In this document: in pieces, positions 30,801 through 43,829 of the stretch
Layout: each line of letters opens with the position of its first letter
Numbering within the stretch: position 1 is the first letter of the stretch
Source of the DNA: Mansonella perstans
Taxonomy: Eukaryota; Nematoda; Chromadorea; Rhabditida; Onchocercidae
Assembly (NCBI GenBank): GCA_037074765.1
Contig: JBAMDO010000572.1
Coordinates: 476,501-540,500 of the forward strand
Reading direction: 5' to 3'
Length of the DNA: 64,000 bases
Position numbers and translations under genes: made by a program
The notes under the pieces: model-generated
Told to the model about the DNA's origin: nothing
Databases searched by the model: none
What the model saw: only the letters and a program-made list of their open reading frames with translations

Positions 30801-33800
30801 TTACATATGCTTAATTTTTTTTGTCTTTCTTGAAAGATTTTCTTTCGATAGCTGAAAAATGAACCTTAAACAAATTAGTCAATGCTTGTTCAGCTGCAGC
30901 ACTTTTAGCAGTCTTTTTCGATTGTCCAATGCCTTCAAACTTATGCGCACCATTTATTGTTAATGTACATTTAAACATTGGTGGCTTGCTGGGTGCTTCA
31001 CTGATATCTTGTGGTTCATCATATACTATGTCTGGGTTCTTTTTACGCTGTAAATATGGCTAAACAGAAATCCAAAAATTTCTGATTTCATTTGTGAATT
31101 AAATCTCGATAAAAATACACCACTGAATGTTGCATTTCACAATTCTGATATCCCCAGCAAATTGCACATCATTAATTATTTGAGGCTGTTGGTGATTTTT
31201 AATACAGTGATTCAGGAAAGATATGAAGAACTTTCATCATTCAAAAAACCCACTCTTAAAACATCTAAATTATTTTGTGACTGGACTTGAGAAAAAGGCA
31301 CATAGTAATGGAAATGTATGTGTTCATTTTATTATTTGTTCCAAAAATGCACCAATATTTCTTGATAAGCTCTTTTTTATAAATAATCGTTTTCATCTTT
31401 AACATTATTTTTCAATTTATGCCTCCTTAAACTATCAACTTGTTAACTTGTTATTTATAATAAGCAAAATTTCCTAATTTGTTGTATGAGATGAGAAAAT
31501 ATTTTCTATTATAAGAGAGCACTTACATTTTGTTTTAACATTAGCTGGTGTAAAGCATATGGAGGCGAAAGAACAGCAGCTGCCTTCTTTACTCTGACAT
31601 CTTCCGATGGCATAGTTAAATCGAGCTCTTCGAGAAGTACTTTTTCGCATGCAGAATCCTTCGCCTTTTGCTTATTATCTTGAGGCGGACCAACAATGGT
31701 CTCTAAAAATTATTAATTTGATATGTTAATATTCCAACAATCCATCATTCTTTTACAAATGTCATTCAATCATTTTTGAATTTATTCTGCGTAATACAAT
31801 TCCAAAAATGATCCTAATGTATTTCATAAATTTTCACCGCGGTTAGAGATGAAGTACACATGCAATAAACAATGCTTAAAAGTCTTGCTTTCCTACATAA
31901 AATCACTGTAAAAGCCCGGTAACATAAATTTCCCAACTATCCGAGATTATTGATAAATAAATGTAAGAGATTTATAATGGTAACACAGCTATTTCATGAA
32001 ATATATATCAAATAAGAAATTTTTTTTCCGAAAGAACTCATAAAATATGAGTGATTTTAATTTCCCGTTTGCTGGCAGGTCCCATTAAACAGCATAAAAA
32101 GATGTCTTCGTCTTAATGATCTGATCTAATTTTTCTTCTTAATGATCTTCTTAATGATCTGATCTAATAATTTTTGTCCTACTGGCTAAATCAAAAAGAT
32201 TTATTCAAAATGAAAATAATTTTAAACCGCTCTTATCACACAAAATAAAACATGTAATAACGACCTGTAATAACCGTAATGTATCATTTTTTTTATTTTT
32301 CTTACATTTCTTGCTTATTTTAAAATGAGCCTAAAAGGAAAAGGAAGAGATAACATCAATTTTTGGTGATACAAGTCGTCAGCACATGCTTACTATTATT
32401 GTCCAGCGTAATGCGGCAGACGAATCGACTATTTCCTTGGACGGGTTTTCCGTCAACGGTGTCCACATCCACTTGCATGGTGCGATCGTAGAAATTGAGC
32501 GCTTGTATCAAAACCTCAAGGCAAATATTATCATCACACAACACTTTCAAAAAAAGCGAATGCTTGAGCTCTAACTCACCACTATTTACTTAGACTTTTT
32601 TATTAATGGTGTAATATATGGAGACAGATAAAATTTTCTAAATTTTTGATTTAAATGGGATCACATCGATGCGCCAAAGTATTGCAGAGTTAATCATCAA
32701 TGACATCCAAATTATGGTTTAGTAATTATGGTTTAGTCTAAAGCTCTTACATCTTATATTAGCGATAAAAAAACTTCAACTATAAAAATTCTTTTCTTTC
32801 GTTTGACCAACAGATTCAAAATTAAAGATAATTCTTTTCATTTCATTTTATCTCTACTCGTGAACTCTACGTCAAAGATCCCGATAGCAGGTAGCGGAAC
32901 CGAGATAAACTTTATTTTAATTATAGCGTCTTAAAAGCAACACTTATTAGAAACTTAAAAATTTAATGATTAGCGCTATGATTATAAACCACAGTAAAAA
33001 ACAGGTCATTCGATTTGATCTAATCTTACCCTGGATATTCTCTAGTTTCTGATCAGTTATTAAGTCCAATTTTTTCTTATTGCCCTTTCGCCTTTAATCG
33101 TTATTTCTTATCTCATTAATTTCCATTTCCATCTTTTACTTAGTACAGTATTTAAAATATACTTGTTGCAAAGGCGCTCTATAAAAGAATGAATCAATTA
33201 TAATTCCACAAATGTATAAGGAATAATTTGGGCGTACAAAGAAGGTAACGATTTCCACTTTCGTTCATTCAATTCATCACAGATATCCACAAGTATAACT
33301 TATAAACCCTTTCTCATATGTAAGGTAAAACTATCCATTCGCTTTTTTGTGCAGTTGTGAGATAATAATATAATAACTTTGAAGCACAGTGTAATGCTAC
33401 AAAAAATTAAAGCCATACCTGCATTGGTTTGCCTGGTTTAAGATTCATTGTTCTGCGTTCCACCATTTTTAATTCCTCATGTGGCACATCGAAAACATCA
33501 ACCAACGCCTGTTAGATTATCCAGCATGAGCAAATGCAAAAAAAGGTGGTAAAAACAACAAAAAAACAAGTATATATACATACTTCACGGATGACAGCAT
33601 TTTTGATCGGTGATTTTCCGTATCCTTCGTGAGCGTAAACTTTTCCCTGATGGGGTAAGACCAAAATACATCTGAAAACTTTTTGAAAAATGATCTAGAA
33701 ATGGAACAGTACTAATTGAAATTACGAAAACAATTCGAATAATCGCGGTGTCGTAATTTAAGGTGATGTCAGAGGTAAGAAGAGTTTTTATTTTATTAAT

Positions 33801-36800
33801 TTACCCGAAGTTATAGTCACGCAAGCGAATAAAGAAACATTAGTATAATTTGAAGTATTAATGCTCACTTATAACAACAGTATAATAAAGCCGTAATTTC
33901 GATCAATGCGAACGACAGATACATAATATGCACCTTCAAATGAAAACCTTAACGGAACAAAATAAAACAATTATACTAACCTGAATTTTTTTGGAGATTT
34001 ACCGTCGATATCACTAGTTGGAAGTTCACTAAAAGTGAACTGCGGTGTAAATTTCTCATTGCTAGTACGCTCTTTCTCCTAAAAACTCCTACCAGTTACT
34101 AATAAAACGAAGAAATACATAGAAAATGGAAACAATTCTAAAAACTAATACATACCCTGCAGAGACGAAGAAAGAAGTCATGGAGAGAGTTGCAGGTGGC
34201 ATATCCTTTTTTTCGGATCTCCTGAAAATGAATAACAAATTTGTTCATCTAAATAATAATACCTAACCAGAAATCTTCAAAAAATAAACATTTTTGTAAA
34301 AATTATAACAGTAATATTAAAATCAGAAAAAAGCACGGATAAAATTGATCAGTGGCAGTTATTGCAATATTTGAAAAAATGATATTTTTTTAAAAGGCCG
34401 CATAAAAATCCACTTTCAATAATTTTCGAGCTAACGAAATTTAGAATATGAAGAATAGCTCCTATCTTGAGACGTGCATAAAAGTTTACTTACAGATTAT
34501 CTTTCACAAGTTTCATGAAAAATGCATAAATCTGTATGCAAAACAAAAAAAAAAAAAAAAAAAATGTTAACTCTTTCGTATAACTATTGGGAACTTCGTT
34601 AACACTAAAAAAAATGGATAGCTAAATGAACAGTCAAGCAGTCACTTCTATAATCTGAGGAAATGAATATTTGCGCTAATATCTTCGGTGTGCCATATAT
34701 GTATACAATAACAATCCAGACCTTGCTATATATATATATATATATATTGAATTTATATATCAAGTTCCACATAATTCATCAATTTTCACTTTTGAATCAC
34801 AGATACTGACTTATTTCCTAATAACATCAAGTTTATAAAACCGTCCTGAAAAACCAGTCCAGCTTTTCCGTGCATATATAAAATTTTTATAGTTCATATA
34901 TTTTCGTTTATTTCAAACATCTAAGAAAAAAATTTCCAACAACACAAATGAATAAAGGAAATCGAAATGAAAAGCTTTGTCATGGATACAAGAATGGTAA
35001 GAATAGCAGCATGATAATTATCTTTGCATTCTCCGTTCTTTTCGAGGTACAATAGTTATGAAAATTATCATACTTACCAGCACAAAAAACATCCCCAGAA
35101 TTAGCTTTAGCTATGCGAAAGCGTAGTAGGAGTCATATTTTAATTCTAAGATCTTCATATCAATTAAACATTTCGATAAATCCTTACCAATTTTGTTCAA
35201 ACTTCTACTTCGCATTACTAAATCCACTTTTGATTTATTAAATTACGAAACAAATAAAATCAAAATCATGAAATAAAACCACACTAACAGTATATGAAAA
35301 CAAGTAGAAAGATAAGTGATGCGAACCCAGTTCATTTGATTCTGTATATGATTGAAACTAATTCAGAATTTTTAATTATGACTTTCATGCCATATTCATA
35401 AAGAAACAACATTCCTTTTGAGTTTACTTCGTATAAAGGAATTTTAACTATCGGTATCATCAATTACATGATGATACCAAAATGAAAAAGTAATTTTTTT
35501 TTAATCTGCACAACAAGAACATCCTTAAATTTATAACTCGAAAGAAAAAAGAACGAAACAAAACAAAATAAGTAAGTAATTAGTTTTATTTATAAAGGTT
35601 GATTTACAGTTTACCTCAGATCCGTTCGCCTGTAATGAACAGAAGCCACAATTTGTAAATTTTCTTGCTTCGGAAACCGAAACCGAGACGTCTAGCAGTA
35701 TATCAGGTCGTAGTTCCTTCAAAGCTAATTCACACGCAAGCTGTAAAAAATAAAAATACATTAACCATAGAAAAACCTTATGGTTAGATTGAAATAGTCT
35801 GAAATGGTCTTACTATAACAATTTCTGTTATTAAATAAATTTAAATCTAAAGAAAACTGAAATTTAAAACGAAAATGAAAAACGAAAACAAAAAATGAAA
35901 AACGCTACACCTGCTTCGCAGCTTTTTTATTCGAACCTTCCGCACAGAACGTTTTAGCTTGCACCGTAAAGCGGCATTCAAAACGCGGTAGCTTGTTAAC
36001 CATCATCTAAAATACTTATTGATTACCGAATCTCGGTATCATATGAAGTCAGAAATATTAGCGTATTTTCAAAATTTTTACTGCCTCCTTTTGCGTGATT
36101 AATTTTTTAATCTTCCAAATGCAATCACACAACTTTAGCAATCATTCCAATCTTTGTTTCACGTTAATACTATTTTTTCCTTTCATATACATATATGGTT
36201 TCGGAACTGTCAACCTGCATCAAAGGAATCTTTCAGTGGAATTTCCAAAAGCAGCCTACAGATGGTAAAAGAATTCTGTGAAAATTTCGACCTTATATAG
36301 AAATTCATGATAGTGTTTAATAGTTTCATTCATCTCCAGAACCAAGACTAATACGAGGTTGTATACACAAATACCGTTTTATAGGAACATTGATCCTTGA
36401 ACTCCGGATACAGTTCATTGAGGATCATTGCGGCTGTCTTACCAGTCGTGATATAAGTTCTAGACTTTTTATTTGGCGGTGCATAAGCAGTATTCGTTCC
36501 GTAACCAAAACGATTCTGCAAATTTGATAATACACAGTTGCCTATAGAAAATGCAATAAAATTGTGAGATTAGGAAAAAGGAAATAAATTCGTGATTTTC
36601 GAAAACAAAAATAAAGATGAATTTTATCTTGAACAAAATATTTTTACATAAAAAGAGAAGTGAACGAAATGAAAAATTATCAAGAATGATTTATAAAATT
36701 CTGGTAACATTGAGTTATAACTGAAATCATTAAAAAGTATCAATATTATTACTTACCTTCCTTGAAAAGGTACTATTAATACGTCCGCCCTTCTCACCAG

Positions 36801-37119
36801 ATGAAACGGTTGATTGTTGCAATTGCTGTTTTGTAAGAAAAGTAGTGCAACCGTAATATCCTGCACCACTAGAATTACCGCCAAGATACTGTTTTTGTTG
36901 TTGTTGTTGTTGTTGTTGTTGCTGGGAATAATGATCTTGGTAATCCTGATATCCAATACCACCACTACTGCTTGCTTTATTCGATTTATTTTTAGTAATA
37001 TTATTCAAAGAGATCATCGGATAAAAAAATCGTTGTTGCTGCTGTGACGATGTCGTTGATGTTGCATCGGATAATGCATTACCGACTCTCATCCAACTAC
37101 CATAATTATGAGTATCCAT
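27891..37119 (-). CDS. adr-1: ADR-1-like dsRNA-binding protein with inactive adenosine-deaminase domain
   Basis: Sixteen minus-strand exons: 37119-36757, 36515-36375, 36006-35911, 35740-35615, 34221-34156, 34078-33981, 33671-33584, 33508-33419, 32574-32394, 31702-31527, 31059-30865, 30124-29989, 29832-29717, 29259-29058, 28782-28576, 28174-27891; 854 residues, phases all closed. The N-terminus is Ser/Gln-rich with a ten-Gln run. dsRBD-like segments lie at ~147-211 (KTAAMILNELYP..NKKAAKQLACELALKEL), ~295-334 (divergent), ~402-440 and ~462-540 (KCTLTINGAHKFEGIGQSKK). Residues ~541-854 are an ADAR deaminase fold (LGLQGALLSHLLEPI, SPSRLCKSELYESW). Catalytic HAE is replaced by Q-S-T before VLARR, the PCGD zinc-ligand region reads FPPN, and the SCSDK cysteine is Leu (SLADK), so editing activity is not expected. 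By analogy with C. elegans ADR-1 it would bind dsRNA and modulate editing by an active partner. Confidence 0.92.
28553..28601. repeat. 30-bp-period direct duplication across a splice donor of adr-1
   Basis: The sequence AGAAACCCAATTATGG plus YACA occurs at 28553-28572 and again at 28583-28602. The second copy is coding (HNWVSG on the minus strand) and the first lies in the intron. The donor (28575-28574) is between them. Confidence 0.85.
32111..32168. repeat. Imperfect direct repeat in an adr-1 intron
   Basis: TCTTAATGATCTGATCTAAT occurs at 32111-32130 and 32149-32168, with a partial third copy between them. This is a small local duplication inside the intron 32393-31703. Confidence 0.85.
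34547..34564. repeat. Poly(A) run in adr-1 intron
   Basis: An 18-base A run on the plus strand, T-rich in the direction of adr-1 transcription. Confidence 0.85.
34727..34747. repeat. (TA)n microsatellite in adr-1 intron
   Basis: About ten TA dinucleotides within the intron between exons 35740-35615 and 34221-34156. Confidence 0.9.
36895..36923 (-). repeat. CAA trinucleotide repeat encoding polyglutamine
   Basis: On the plus strand the tract reads TTG/GTT repeated, interrupted by one GCTG at its end; on the coding strand it is CAG followed by CAA repeats giving ten Gln in the N-terminal exon of the ADR-1-like protein. An almost pure CAA tract is a candidate length polymorphism. Confidence 0.9.
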
Positions 37120-37130
37120 TTCTTTTTCTG
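37120..37130 (-). promoter_or_regulatory. Candidate spliced-leader acceptor of adr-1
   Basis: On the minus strand a TTTTTGTCAG acceptor ends at 37128, eight bases before the ATG at 37119. There is no upstream in-frame coding evidence, so this looks like a trans-splice site or a 5'UTR intron acceptor. Confidence 0.5.
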
Positions 37131-40100
37131 ACAAAAATTCAATTAAAAAATTGTAGTTATTACTTTGAAAAACTTCTTTCATTAATTTATATAGATAAAA
37201 AAGGATCAAAAATAAAAACTATCTATTATAAAATATAGTATTTTTTATAAAGAAAAAATACCAACGTATTTCAGCGGGACAAATCCGACTAATAAGTCAA
37301 TCAATACGAATTTTCATCTGAAATCAGCTCTTTACACTAACTGTCAAATTCATTTCTATTCAATTTATAATTATTAAAATCGCCTGATTTCACTCACTTT
37401 ACATATATTTTTGCTAAAATCTTTCCGTAAAATTTTTTAATACACTCAGTTCCAAATGAATACCGCGAACAATCGATTGTAGAACTTTTCTATTACTTCT
37501 CAATTGATTAAGTTAAGAATATGGAAATTACTCATATAAAAATATGTGACTAGAACACCCGGGAAAATATCATTGAGAGAAAATTGGAAGTGCAATTTTT
37601 AACGGAAATCTCCGGCGTACTTACTATTTCCACTGTTCCAACCAACTACTGCAGTTTTTTGTGACTTCCCCCGTTAATCCCCCGCCTTTCTACTACCTCT
37701 CTCCTCAGACTCTAAATCTCAAAAATCATTCGCTATCAACCGGAATTTATCGATTGGAAATCTCCTGTCGGTATAAAATGGCCACTATGCAAATTGGTGA
37801 TCTCTTAGTATTCATTTGTTTCTTTTCTGCTTCGGAGGAGTTCATGGGAGGAAGCCTTTTTTTATAATTTGATTGTAAAAATGAAAATCCATAGCAATTA
37901 CATGAATTATTTCTTAGTTGCATCTGTCATCCATCAAATTTTAATCTGTTCTATCAAATTTAATTTCAAATTTAATTTGCATAATTAAATAATTTTGTTC
38001 AAATAAACAAAATTATAATTTCAAAGCACTTTTAGTATTTCGCTGTTATTCATTTCCTTGTTTCATTTTTATAATTTTACATTAAATTGATTGATGCTTA
38101 TTCTGTTTGATTTAAGCTCGCATGTTTTGATTTCAAATGGGAAAATATCGCAACTTGTTTTCGCCAAATTCAGTTCCAAGGCACCATTGAAATAATAATA
38201 TTCATAACTGAGCAACTATAATTTTAATTTCACCTACTCTAAATCTCCTCAATAAAGTTTTCCTCATCAATTACACTTTTAGGATAATTTGATATTCAAA
38301 AATTTTTCCAATAGCGAGAAAATAATTTTTTAAAAGCGCAATTTAAAAGACGAATTCAGCAACCTTTCAAGCTGAAAATGGAAAAATAAATAAATAAATT
38401 TAAATGGATAATATAAAAAAAGTAAAAGAATTAGCATGGAATCTAAAAATTTCGATTACTTGCAAGTAAGATGTTTGTGATATTACAAGATAGGCACAAG
38501 TAAATTAGAGTTGTAAGTATGCTAAAAACTCTGCATTTAGAAAAAAACTTTCAGCTCTTTGATAGATTTTTGAGCATTTGATTTTTTTGTTTAATTTTAG
38601 GATAAATTAGCATATCCAAATTCTTATATTAGAATCTTCAAATTCAAACTGCAAAAAAAAAATTAAACATGCAGAAAATTTGATAAGCTAAAAATGGTAT
38701 AAAGAATAAGATCAAAATTTCAGATATATATTGTCACAACTAATTTAGTGCCACAATTTAAACTATTTGTCAGTTTGAAGTTCTTATGTTTAAATACGTA
38801 AGCTATTTATTAAAAGTTGGCGTGCTGTTTTTGTCGATGCATAATTGCCGATTAACAATATTAAAACGTTAAACATTAACTAGCATATAATTTTAGCTTT
38901 TCTAATTCTGCCTTAATTAAAAGGCATACAACTACAATTTTTAAATTCCTATTTGTTGTTTTCCAACAACCACACAAATCTTGTTATTTTGGATTTCCTA
39001 GAACCATGGGAGAACCCTGATGCAATAACAGCGACTGAATAATCAAATAGCTTCTTGTTTTGGAGACAAATACACAGAAATTAAATATTGTTTAACGTTT
39101 TAATATTGTTAATCCATATTACGCAATTATTAATATTGTAGTTTCATAGAGTATGTTTATGTTTTAGTGAGTTACATTCAATCCATGCATTTTATAAGTT
39201 TATACTTCATTTCCAGTACTTATCGACATGTTCGCTACTTCTTTTTGATTACATTTAGGTTTTTAAACTATAACTTTTTTTATGAATTATATATATAATT
39301 TGACGTTTGCACTGAAATAATGCTACGATATGTTACGTTAGCTTCGATCTCTATCTTCTCGGATATTCTCTAATAAATCAAACTGTCAACAAATATAAGC
39401 AAAGAAATCTGAAAAATTTTTCTATTCTACCTCAATACCAATGTCATGCAGAAATTTTTTTCCTACCTTTGCTGTTTCAAAAAACCATTTCTGTTTTCAT
39501 CCGAAAAATACATCTAGCTGGAACAAGCAATCTATCAGAGCTGAGAAATGAAGATTTCTTTCTATGAGAGATATTCTGGAAATTTGTAGTGGACTTCAGA
39601 ATCACCTTAGATTGAGGAATATCCTCAGTTCCTGCTATAGCTCCACTCATCTTTGCTAATATTCTTTCGATAATCCCCTTATCTCTTATTACTTCCTGGT
39701 GATTACTTCCCGATACTCCTTTACAATGGTTATTGCATCCATGGAAATGTTTTACTAACTTTATTAATCAATAATTCCCCAAATACCGACAACTTCTCTG
39801 CTATCGCTTTTTTGCCCTGTCATACCGTTGAATTTCGAATTATTTTTAAATCCCCGCAACTCCGCGATAAATCTGAAATGAAGAATTTTATCCCCTCTAT
39901 GAAACAATTTTATCCCAAAAACGAATTATCTCTCATAGCTGTAGTTGTTGTTCTAGGTTATGTAAAAGAAAATACTCGGTAGTATCAATCATATTATTAA
40001 TATATTAGGTGTACATGCTTTTGAATTCGATAATTTTTTTTTTTATAGAAATTATTCAGAATCGAAAAATTTTCATTTTCATAATTTCTAGAAATATCAA

Positions 40101-40189
40101 ATTTTAGAAATATTTTTGATGCATTTAGAAAAGCAAATATCATCAATAATGCTTTCTTTTACTGCAGTGCAAATTTGTTTTTTTTTTTC
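37131..40189. other. Divergent intergenic/promoter region between adr-1 (-) and RMD gene 1 (+)
   Basis: This 3-kb interval separates two divergently transcribed genes. Nearest adr-1, at about 37660-37735, is a C/T-rich island (minus strand: GGCGGGGGATTAACGGGGGA) that stands out in otherwise very AT-rich DNA. The rest is AT-rich with no supported exon. Confidence 0.5.
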
Positions 40190-40193
40190 AGTA
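40180..40193 (+). promoter_or_regulatory. Candidate spliced-leader acceptor of RMD gene 1
   Basis: A run of T residues followed by CAG ends at 40191, and the ATG follows after only TA (40194). This is an ideal nematode splice acceptor with a two-base leader, as expected for trans-splicing. Confidence 0.55.
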
Positions 40194-43100
40194 ATGTTTC
40201 GCAGAACAAGTGGTTTGTTCCGAAAAACTATACAAGTTTGTTTTTACCCCTTTTGTCTTCACATTCTTCCACAGCATTCATCCATTTTCACCCTTCATCC
40301 TGTCTCAATTTTTCAATTTTTGTAAAGGGATATCATATAAATTATGCAGATTTAAGTCTCAGTAACTTATGCTCTGTATTTTATCACAGCACTATATGGA
40401 TCTTTTTTTAAATTTTATATTGATTATTGAAAGAATAAATGACTTTAAAGCATGTTCCAATCTCTGATATGTTACTTTGTTATAATGAAATCATTTATTC
40501 CAGACGACTAAATAACTTTTTGGCTTTTTTTTAAAGAATTTCTATTCTCGAAAAGAAGCTTACGTTGGAGGAACAATGTTTGCTGCCGCAGCTGTTGCTC
40601 TTAGTGACGATGAACTTAAAAAACAACCAACATGGTGTGTTGCAATGTTTTTTTTCAAGAACGTTGTTTGGTTCTAGTTTAATACACAAAATAATTTAAT
40701 ACATCAATTTTTAACTCTTTTTTATATCTTGTTATTTTCAAAGTTCTCTTATATTCATTTCATCTGAATTAAAATTTTTTATAATGCAGAATTTGAGTTA
40801 CATCTTAGCAGTGCCATATATCGGTTAGATGATTCTTGTTATTTGGGTAGTAACTTATTCACATGAATTACTTTTCTGTAAATTGTTCAACTTATCATCA
40901 TCATCATCATTACTTAAAAGAGAGTTAATGCGTTGTTGTATTCGGGTATTTTTGATGCAAGTGTGGGATAGTGCAATATATTGAATATTCCGACAGTTTG
41001 TAACTACAATCCGATATATCATTACTGTTATGTGCAGGTATCAAACAGCTGTACGTAAGTTGTCATTTGCAATAAAATACACGAATCGAAAAGGCTATTT
41101 GGATGATGTAATACTGCTGGAGAATCTTCGTGAAAAACTATTGCCGTAAGTTATTTTTTCATACTCTTCGTTTCGTCATGTCACCTGTCAAAATGTGGGA
41201 AGTAAACTACGAAAATATGATTAATATTTAAGTATTCTTTCGAAACCCAGTTTGTTACTCTATCAGTCTTTTCTCTATAGTGATAAGGCATGGCAGTTCA
41301 AGGAAACCGATATCAATTTCTTTCCGGAAATTTCATATAAACTTTTTGCGTATCAGAAAGCCTTAACTTTTCATTAGAGTTCCTATGATGATGTTACGTA
41401 CTTATCTTTTCATTTCAGATATTCGGACTCAAAAAATACTGATATCCTGTGGCGATATGCCCGAGTATTGCTAGAAATCGCTTTATGGACTTCAAGTGCC
41501 GACAAGAATCGAATGACGACATTCTTAGAGGTTTTGTTTCCGCCAAATTCTCTTTTTATTCCAGTTGTTGTTTCTAAATGATTTTCTGGATAGTATTCAA
41601 AGTGCTAAATTAATCAGTTAACCATTATTTTTAGGCCGAGAAAATGGCTAAAAAGGCACTTGAAAATGAAGATTCACACAATCCAAATGCTAATGCACAC
41701 AAATGGTTAGTTGGAATTATATAACGGTTATATGTTATTAAGAAGAGAAAGATTTATCTTTTTATTTAGGCCGTTTATGGTTATTTTTGCTTTTTTTGAA
41801 AAGGTCATGTCAGCTTCTTACATTTCCAGGTATGGGATAACTTTGGTAAAATTAATGGATTTCCGTTCGGATAAGAAAATTGATGAAGCACGAAAACATC
41901 TTGAGAAAGCGGTTGAATTAGACCCAAAGGATGTAAGATCATGGCAGTATCTTGGTTTGTTTTTTTTTTAGTTTATATTTGATGGATGTAATCTTCATGG
42001 CTGTCTTTTATTATAGCACAAAGTGTATAGAACGATAATTATTAATGAATGTATAAAATCAAAAGTTTCAAAATAAAATGAGATAGAATATCCTGCTGTT
42101 TTTCTGCGGAAATTTTAACTGTTTGCTGTTACTATAAATACATCCGTGATGACTCTACTATATAAAATTAGATTTTATTTCTTAATAAGATTAAATCGAC
42201 AGTTGGCGTTTTTAATTAACTAGCAAACTGTAAGACAAAACTTATCAAACGCACCTATTAGTATCATCATTCGAGGACAATAGGTATAGCAAAAACTGCA
42301 TGCTTTTTGTAGCAGTTTCAATAATTTATGGAAGCATATAATTCATAGAGGCAATTCCGTAACTGGAATTTTCTCTAAAAAAAGAAGTGGATCGAAAGAT
42401 ACTAGACACATGTTGGAGAATCTTGTATCACTTGCAATAACCGCAAACTTGAACGATTTCAGGTATTGTGCAATATATGCAGAAAGATTACAAGCGTGCA
42501 TTGGAAAGCCATCAGAAAGCCGAATCATTGGAGGCATGTATATTTTCTTAAAAATTCAATGAATTAGTCTTGGTGATCTAAAATTTTCTCATTTTTTTTT
42601 TTTTTTTTATTCTGATAGTTATTATGCTGTAGACTTGAGATTTATAGATATTGTATTGTGAGCTTCATATATCACAAAGTTGGTAGTCTTATTGGATATT
42701 TTTCGGTTTATGTTTTCAAGAAGAGGAAGGAGGACCAAATTTTTTCTTCTCGTCCTTTCTTGTTTCAAAAAAAATAATGCTCAGATACCTTGGAATTGTG
42801 ATTTCCGTTTTGTGTGAGGCTAAAATCTATCAACAGAAAGTATTGTAGCGTAAAATAGTTGTAGTGATGGACAAAGCCTTATTAATTAAATTCTAGACAT
42901 AAGCGTTAATTTTAGCCTGGTTTCTCGAATGAAAACACACTGTGGCTTGGAAAAGCAGAACTTGCATTAGGACGCAAAAAGGAAGCATGCGAAAGTTTCA
43001 AGAAAGCAAAAACCTTGACTCCGCGCTACAGGAATGAATACAAGGTTTTTTTGTAATATTGTTAAAATATTCAAAAAGTATAGTTTTAGTACTACCTTGA

Positions 43101-43413
43101 TTTAAAAATGGGCGAAACGACAATGAAGATAAAGCAAGTTTTGAAAGGTATTGTTCGAAAACGTGAAATTAAACATAGACTGTGTAATTTTTAAAATGAT
43201 TGACATATTGGGAATGAGTTAGATGGTAAATGGGCAAAATAAGTGGGGACAGACAAGTAAATTTTTTCGGAGCCTTTGAGTTCGATAATTTTCGTGATCG
43301 TATCAGATGATTATTTGCCACATTTTTAGGTTGGAGTGCAAGCTCGCGAATTTTTATTGAAAAAGTGCGGAGTGAGTATGGAGAATATTCCAGATTCTGC
43401 TTGTCCTTACTGA
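40194..43413 (+). CDS. RMD/RMDN-family TPR protein (copy 1), probable mitochondrial/membrane anchor
   Basis: Nine exons: 40194-40235, 40537-40634, 41038-41145, 41419-41530, 41635-41705, 41830-41954, 42463-42533, 42916-43044, 43330-43413; 279 residues, all phases closed. The N-terminus MFRRTSGLFRKTIQNFYSRK is basic and Arg/Ser-rich like a mitochondrial presequence, followed by a short hydrophobic stretch (YVGGTMFAAAAVAL). The body carries TPR-like helices typical of regulators of microtubule dynamics: ILWRYARVLLEIALWTS, HKWYGITLVKLMDF, ARKHLEKAVELDPKD, YKRALESHQKAESLEP, LWLGKAELALGRKKEACE. The family binds microtubules and affects spindle dynamics in C. elegans (RMD-1); vertebrate RMDN3 tethers ER and mitochondria. 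The intron after 42533 appears to use a GC donor. A second family member follows 431 bp downstream. Confidence 0.92.
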
Positions 43414-43829
43414 TCTTTGTTTATACATATCCATTTGATATCCATTTGTTTTTTATAGTTGTATTAGGTTTTACGAAAAGTGTTCTTTATAAAAGTAAGC
43501 GATTAATAAAACTAATTGATGTATTCTTCGATTCTGAATGTTTGTCAGCAGTATAAAATTTAATTGCTTATTCTTGCTATTACTTTTTTTTGTAGAGATT
43601 TTCAATCAAGAATTTCCGATCTTTTTTTCTAACTGTAGATTTAAATAGTTAAATTCTTATCATTATATGTTAGATATAGTTTGTGCAACTTACGTTTTTT
43701 TAGGTTGCAATTTTATTTAGCGATTATGAAACATATCTTTATATTTGATAATTAAATAAAAATATGATGATTGAAATCAGTATCCATCAGGTTGTTATCA
43801 GTCTTAGCGGTGTTAAGGTAATCCTTCAG
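43414..43829 (+). other. Intercistronic region between the two RMD genes
   Basis: About 430 bp separate the stop of RMD gene 1 from the start of RMD gene 2. An AATAAA hexamer lies near 43505. A CCTTCAG acceptor ends at 43829, sixteen bases before the proposed ATG at 43845. The same strand and short distance are compatible with an operon-like or tandem-duplicate arrangement. Confidence 0.5.

Noticed and set aside
36753..37047. Overlapping open frames on both strands over the first adr-1 exon
   Set aside because: These are alternative-frame readings of the CAA/Gln repeat and Ser-rich codons; the coding frame is fixed by splice phase with the dsRBD exons.
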